A DNA stretch of 15,208 nucleotides from Natronomonas sp. Lineage in GTDB: Archaea; Halobacteriota; Halobacteria; Halobacteriales; Haloarculaceae. This document shows, in pieces, positions 13,119 through 15,208 of this stretch. Numbering within the stretch: position 1 is the stretch's first letter; every line of letters begins with the position of its first letter. The stretch covers positions 1-15,208 of the forward strand of contig SLIW01000144.1 of NCBI GenBank assembly GCA_007135435.1, given 5' to 3'. The translations under genes were made by a program, and so were the position numbers. The notes under the pieces are model-generated. The model made no database searches and was not told where the DNA came from. It was given only the letters and a program-made list of their open reading frames with translations.

Positions 13119-13874
13119 TTACCCTCGCACACCGACGACGTGGAGGAGTTCGTGGAGCTCCTCGATCTCGTAGTCGGCCTCGGGGCCCCATCCGTCCTCG
13201 CCGTACCCGGCGGCGTCGATACCGACGGCCGCCGCTCCGGCGACGTCGTGGGTGTGTCGGTCGCCGACCATCAGCGTCCGGTCGGGGTCCGCGCCCGTCC
13301 CCTCGAGAGCGTCACGGAACATCCGCTCGTCGGGCTTCGTGTGGCCGACCTCCTCCGAGGTGGTGACGTGGTCGAAGTGCTCGCGCACGCCGAACGTCTC
13401 GAGCATGTGCTCGGCCTCGCGCGTATCGATGTCCGAGACGATCGCCTGCTGGACGCCCGCGTCGGCGAGCGCCTCGATGGTCTCGACGGCCCCGTCCTTC
13501 GGTCGCACGGTCGCGGACGCCACGCGGTCGAAGGTGTCCTCCCAGTCCGCCGGTGGGTCGCCGTCGAACAGTTCGGCGGTCGCCTTACGGTAGCCCTCAC
13601 GGGCGGTCCGGTACTCGGTCCCCTCGCGGCCCTTGAAGTGGTCACCGAGGGTGGACTTCCACGCAGAGAGCGCTGTGTCCGTATCCATCCCCAGGTCGCC
13701 GCGGTCCACCAGTTCGCCGACGAACGCGGCGTAGCCCTCCCTGATCGACCGGAGCTCGACGATGACGCCGCCGATATCCCGGAAGACCGTGTCGTAGCGG
13801 CGTGCTGCACCGGTTGGCTCAGAATCACTGGTCCCCTCGTCGTCAACTCCCGTGTCGGCGTCGCGATCCGTCAT
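13119..13874 (-). CDS. HAD-superfamily hydrolase
   Basis: Protein of 251 aa. After an acidic tail of about 25 residues comes motif I, TVFRDIGGVIVE. Asp33 is the nucleophile, but the residue two positions on is Gly35 and not the usual second Asp, as in the DxGGV branch (COG1011-like). A helical cap (about 45-125) follows. Motif II is AIVSDID (Ser147), motif III is HTKPDE (Lys180) and motif IV is LMVGDRHTHDV (Asp205, Asp210). It is therefore a subfamily I HAD, most likely a phosphatase of a small phosphorylated metabolite; the missing second acid may reduce or change that activity. Its ATG overlaps the stop of the metallo-beta-lactamase gene upstream (ATGA), so the two are translated together. 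Substrate unknown. Confidence 0.87.
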   Translation of the reverse strand: MTDRDADTGVDDEGTSDSEPTGAARRYDTVFRDIGGVIVELRSIREGYAAFVGELVDRGDLGMDTDTALSAWKSTLGDHFKGREGTEYRTAREGYRKATAELFDGDPPADWEDTFDRVASATVRPKDGAVETIEALADAGVQQAIVSDIDTREAEHMLETFGVREHFDHVTTSEEVGHTKPDERMFRDALEGTGADPDRTLMVGDRHTHDVAGAAAVGIDAAGYGEDGWGPEADYEIEELHELLHVVGVRG

Positions 13875-14836
13875 GCTGAACGGTACTGACGTACGCCCTC
13901 TCGCGGTTCACTTACCAGGACGCCCTCCGCCTCGAGGTGGGCGAGCACGCTCATCGCCTCGGCGACCAGGTACCTGACGTCGCGGTCGCCGGCCAACTCG
14001 ACCGCGACGCCCGCGGCGGTCCCGTGGCCGTCCTCCACGAGCGCCTGGACCTGTGCCAGTCGGCCGTCGAGGCTCCGTCGATCCCGTTCGATGGTGGCCG
14101 AGAGCTCGTCGTGGACCGGGCCGTGGCCGGGGTAGACCCGATCGACGTCCAGTGACTCGAGGCGGTCGAGTGCCGCGGTGAAGGCGCCGACCGCCTCCCG
14201 GTGTCTGTCGTCCAGTCCGTCCTGGAGGAGGATCGGTCTGAACGGTCGGATCGCGACGTCCCCGGCGAGCAGGACCCGTTCGTCCCCGATCCGGGTCGGA
14301 TAACAGAGGTGGTCCGCCTGGTGGCCAGGCGTGTGGACCGCCCCGACCTCGATACCGCCGACCTGGACGGTCTCGCCGGGACGGATCGGGACGTCGATCG
14401 CCGCCGGGTCGAGCAGGGAGGCGTTCCGCTCGAGGGACTCGACGGAGAAGTCGACGGCCTGCTCGACGCCAGCGTCCGGGAGCCCGGCAGCCGTGGCGTT
14501 GCGCCGCACCCGGTCGGCGAACGCCTCCCGATCCTGCGACAGCCGCTCCCGGACGCTCGCCGGGGCGTAGATCGTGGGCTCGCTCGCCTCGAGAATCTCG
14601 GAGACCAGCCCGATGTGGTCGACGTGTGGGTGGGTGATCAGGACGTGTTCGACGTCACCTGGCTCGTACCCGAGCTCCGCGAGACGGACGCGGAACTCGT
14701 CGACGTGGTCGGGGTGGGCGGCGTCGACCAGGACGGGCTCCGGGCCGTCGACGAGGTAGCAGGCGACGTGGCCGGGCGGCCACTCCACGTCGAACTCGAG
14801 CCGTTCGACGCGCTCCGCGGCGCTCCGTGTCTCCAT
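13871..14836 (-). CDS. Metallo-beta-lactamase-fold hydrolase with C-terminal winged-helix-like domain
   Basis: Protein of 321 aa. The zinc ligands of the fold are all present: THPHVDH (His69, His71, Asp73, His74), HTPGHQADH (His172), LLAGDVA (Asp193) and VYPGHGP (His238). The N-terminal strands and the end helices (RYLVAEAMSVLAHLEAEGVL) resemble the LACTB2/glyoxalase II-like group, in which a small C-terminal helical domain follows the hydrolase domain. It probably cleaves a thioester, lactone or phosphoester; glyoxalase II-like or acyl-CoA thioesterase activity are options. The ATG at 14836 is chosen because a TATA-like element lies 29 nt upstream; earlier in-frame residues (WRWNERLCLGG) look non-coding. 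It heads a two-gene operon with the HAD hydrolase (4-bp ATGA overlap) and is divergent from the second SDR gene. Confidence 0.88.
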   Translation of the reverse strand: METRSAAERVERLEFDVEWPPGHVACYLVDGPEPVLVDAAHPDHVDEFRVRLAELGYEPGDVEHVLITHPHVDHIGLVSEILEASEPTIYAPASVRERLSQDREAFADRVRRNATAAGLPDAGVEQAVDFSVESLERNASLLDPAAIDVPIRPGETVQVGGIEVGAVHTPGHQADHLCYPTRIGDERVLLAGDVAIRPFRPILLQDGLDDRHREAVGAFTAALDRLESLDVDRVYPGHGPVHDELSATIERDRRSLDGRLAQVQALVEDGHGTAAGVAVELAGDRDVRYLVAEAMSVLAHLEAEGVLVSEPREGVRQYRSA

Positions 14837-14860
14837 CCAGTGGTAGGTGGAACCGCCCAG

Positions 14861-14870
14861 GCATAAACGT
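14861..14870 (-). promoter_or_regulatory. TATA-like element of the metallo-hydrolase/HAD operon
   Basis: On the minus strand this reads acgtttatgc, centred about 29 nt before the ATG at 14836. It is the clearest AT-rich island there and implies a leaderless transcript. Confidence 0.55.
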
Positions 14871-14930
14871 TCGTTCCAGCGCCATCGGCAATCACTTACC
14901 AACGTTAGTTAGCGGTGCCGGTGACTTACC

Positions 14931-14936
14931 TTTATC
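14931..14936 (+). promoter_or_regulatory. TATA-like element of the second SDR gene
   Basis: The element tttatc lies about 110 nt before the SDR ATG (15043), but 30-33 nt before another ATG at 14966. The transcript would start close to 14960 and carry an 80-nt leader with a short upstream frame (14966-15048). The heptamer acttacc occurs at 14894-14900 and 14924-14930, a 30-bp direct repeat flanking the promoter. Confidence 0.45.
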
Positions 14937-15042
14937 TGGACCGGGTGGGAACTCAAAGACGGTACATGACAGCGAGACACACGGCGGATCCGAGGACGAG
15001 CGCGGGACCGACTCGCCCCATCGACAGGCCCGGTGGGCGGCC

Positions 15043-15208
15043 ATGGTAGGATCGTTCGACGTCGAGGGGAAGACGGCGATCATCACCGGCTCCAGCCAGG
15101 GGATCGGGGAGGTCACCGCCCGGCGGTTCGCCGACCAGGGCGCCGACGTCGTCGTCACCTCGCGGTCCCAGGAGAAGGTCGAGGAGGTGGCCGCCGAGAT
15201 CAACGACG
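15043..15208 (+). CDS. SDR-family oxidoreductase, N-terminal part (cut by window edge)
   Basis: The first 55 codons of a short-chain dehydrogenase are visible. MVGSFDVEGKTAIITGSSQG (1-20) carries the cofactor motif TGSSQGIG, and VVVTSRSQEK ends the second strand with Ser-Arg, which favours NADPH, unlike the NAD-type SDR at 12257-13036. The ATG is chosen because it starts the family sequence and no other in-frame ATG, GTG or TTG lies between it and the promoter. It is divergent from the metallo-hydrolase/HAD operon, separated by 206 bp. The catalytic residues are outside the window, so the reaction cannot be judged. Confidence 0.85.
   Translation, partial: MVGSFDVEGKTAIITGSSQGIGEVTARRFADQGADVVVTSRSQEKVEEVAAEIND

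Overview
The window is a very GC-rich stretch of chromosome from a halophilic archaeon (class Halobacteria). The evidence is the strongly acidic proteins, a DUF7344 winged-helix protein, a TrmB-family regulator, a DsrE-type protein and a glutamate-cysteine-ligase-like enzyme of haloarchaeal style. Many starts also lie about 25-30 nt after a TATA-like element with no leader, as is usual in haloarchaea. No rRNA, tRNA, CRISPR array, integrase or insertion sequence was seen.

Left part (1-3145): the tail of an unidentified gene, a DUF7344 regulator on the minus strand, a gene-poor stretch with a 4.3-copy 26-bp tandem repeat, then a flavin disulfide reductase and a DsrE-family CxxC protein on the plus strand. 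The reductase looks more like an NADPH-using low-molecular-weight thiol reductase than a true lipoamide dehydrogenase. It carries a DGDGAR minisatellite inside the coding region.

Second part (3209-5677): a divergent pair, an ACAD10/11-type phosphotransferase on the minus strand and an ACAD10/11-type acyl-CoA dehydrogenase on the plus strand. In animals these two domains are fused in one protein that removes the hydroxyl of 4-hydroxyacyl-CoAs by phosphorylation and elimination. Here they are split around a 147-bp intergenic region, and both promoters carry the same TTACAATGTT element, so joint regulation is likely.

Third part (5678-7528): a glutamate-cysteine-ligase-like gene. A 26-bp-period array with GAACRTTC palindromes lies upstream of it and a 5 x 21-bp array follows its stop. 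With the reductase and the DsrE protein this may form a loose thiol-redox neighbourhood, since haloarchaea use gamma-glutamylcysteine as their main small thiol.

Fourth part (7529-12050, all minus strand): an operon of a 1212-residue MMPL/RND exporter with a very long coiled-coil outer loop, a 22-codon mini-ORF, and a TrmB-family regulator, joined by TGATG stop/start overlaps. The mini-ORF looks like a duplicated copy of the regulator's own 5' end. A strong palindrome at the exporter promoter is a candidate operator for that regulator.

Right part (12257-15208): an SDR dehydrogenase, a coupled metallo-beta-lactamase-fold hydrolase and HAD hydrolase pair (ATGA overlap), and the start of a second, divergent SDR. 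The SDRs, hydrolases and acyl-CoA genes fit a region devoted to acyl-CoA or hydroxyacid metabolism, but that link is inference.
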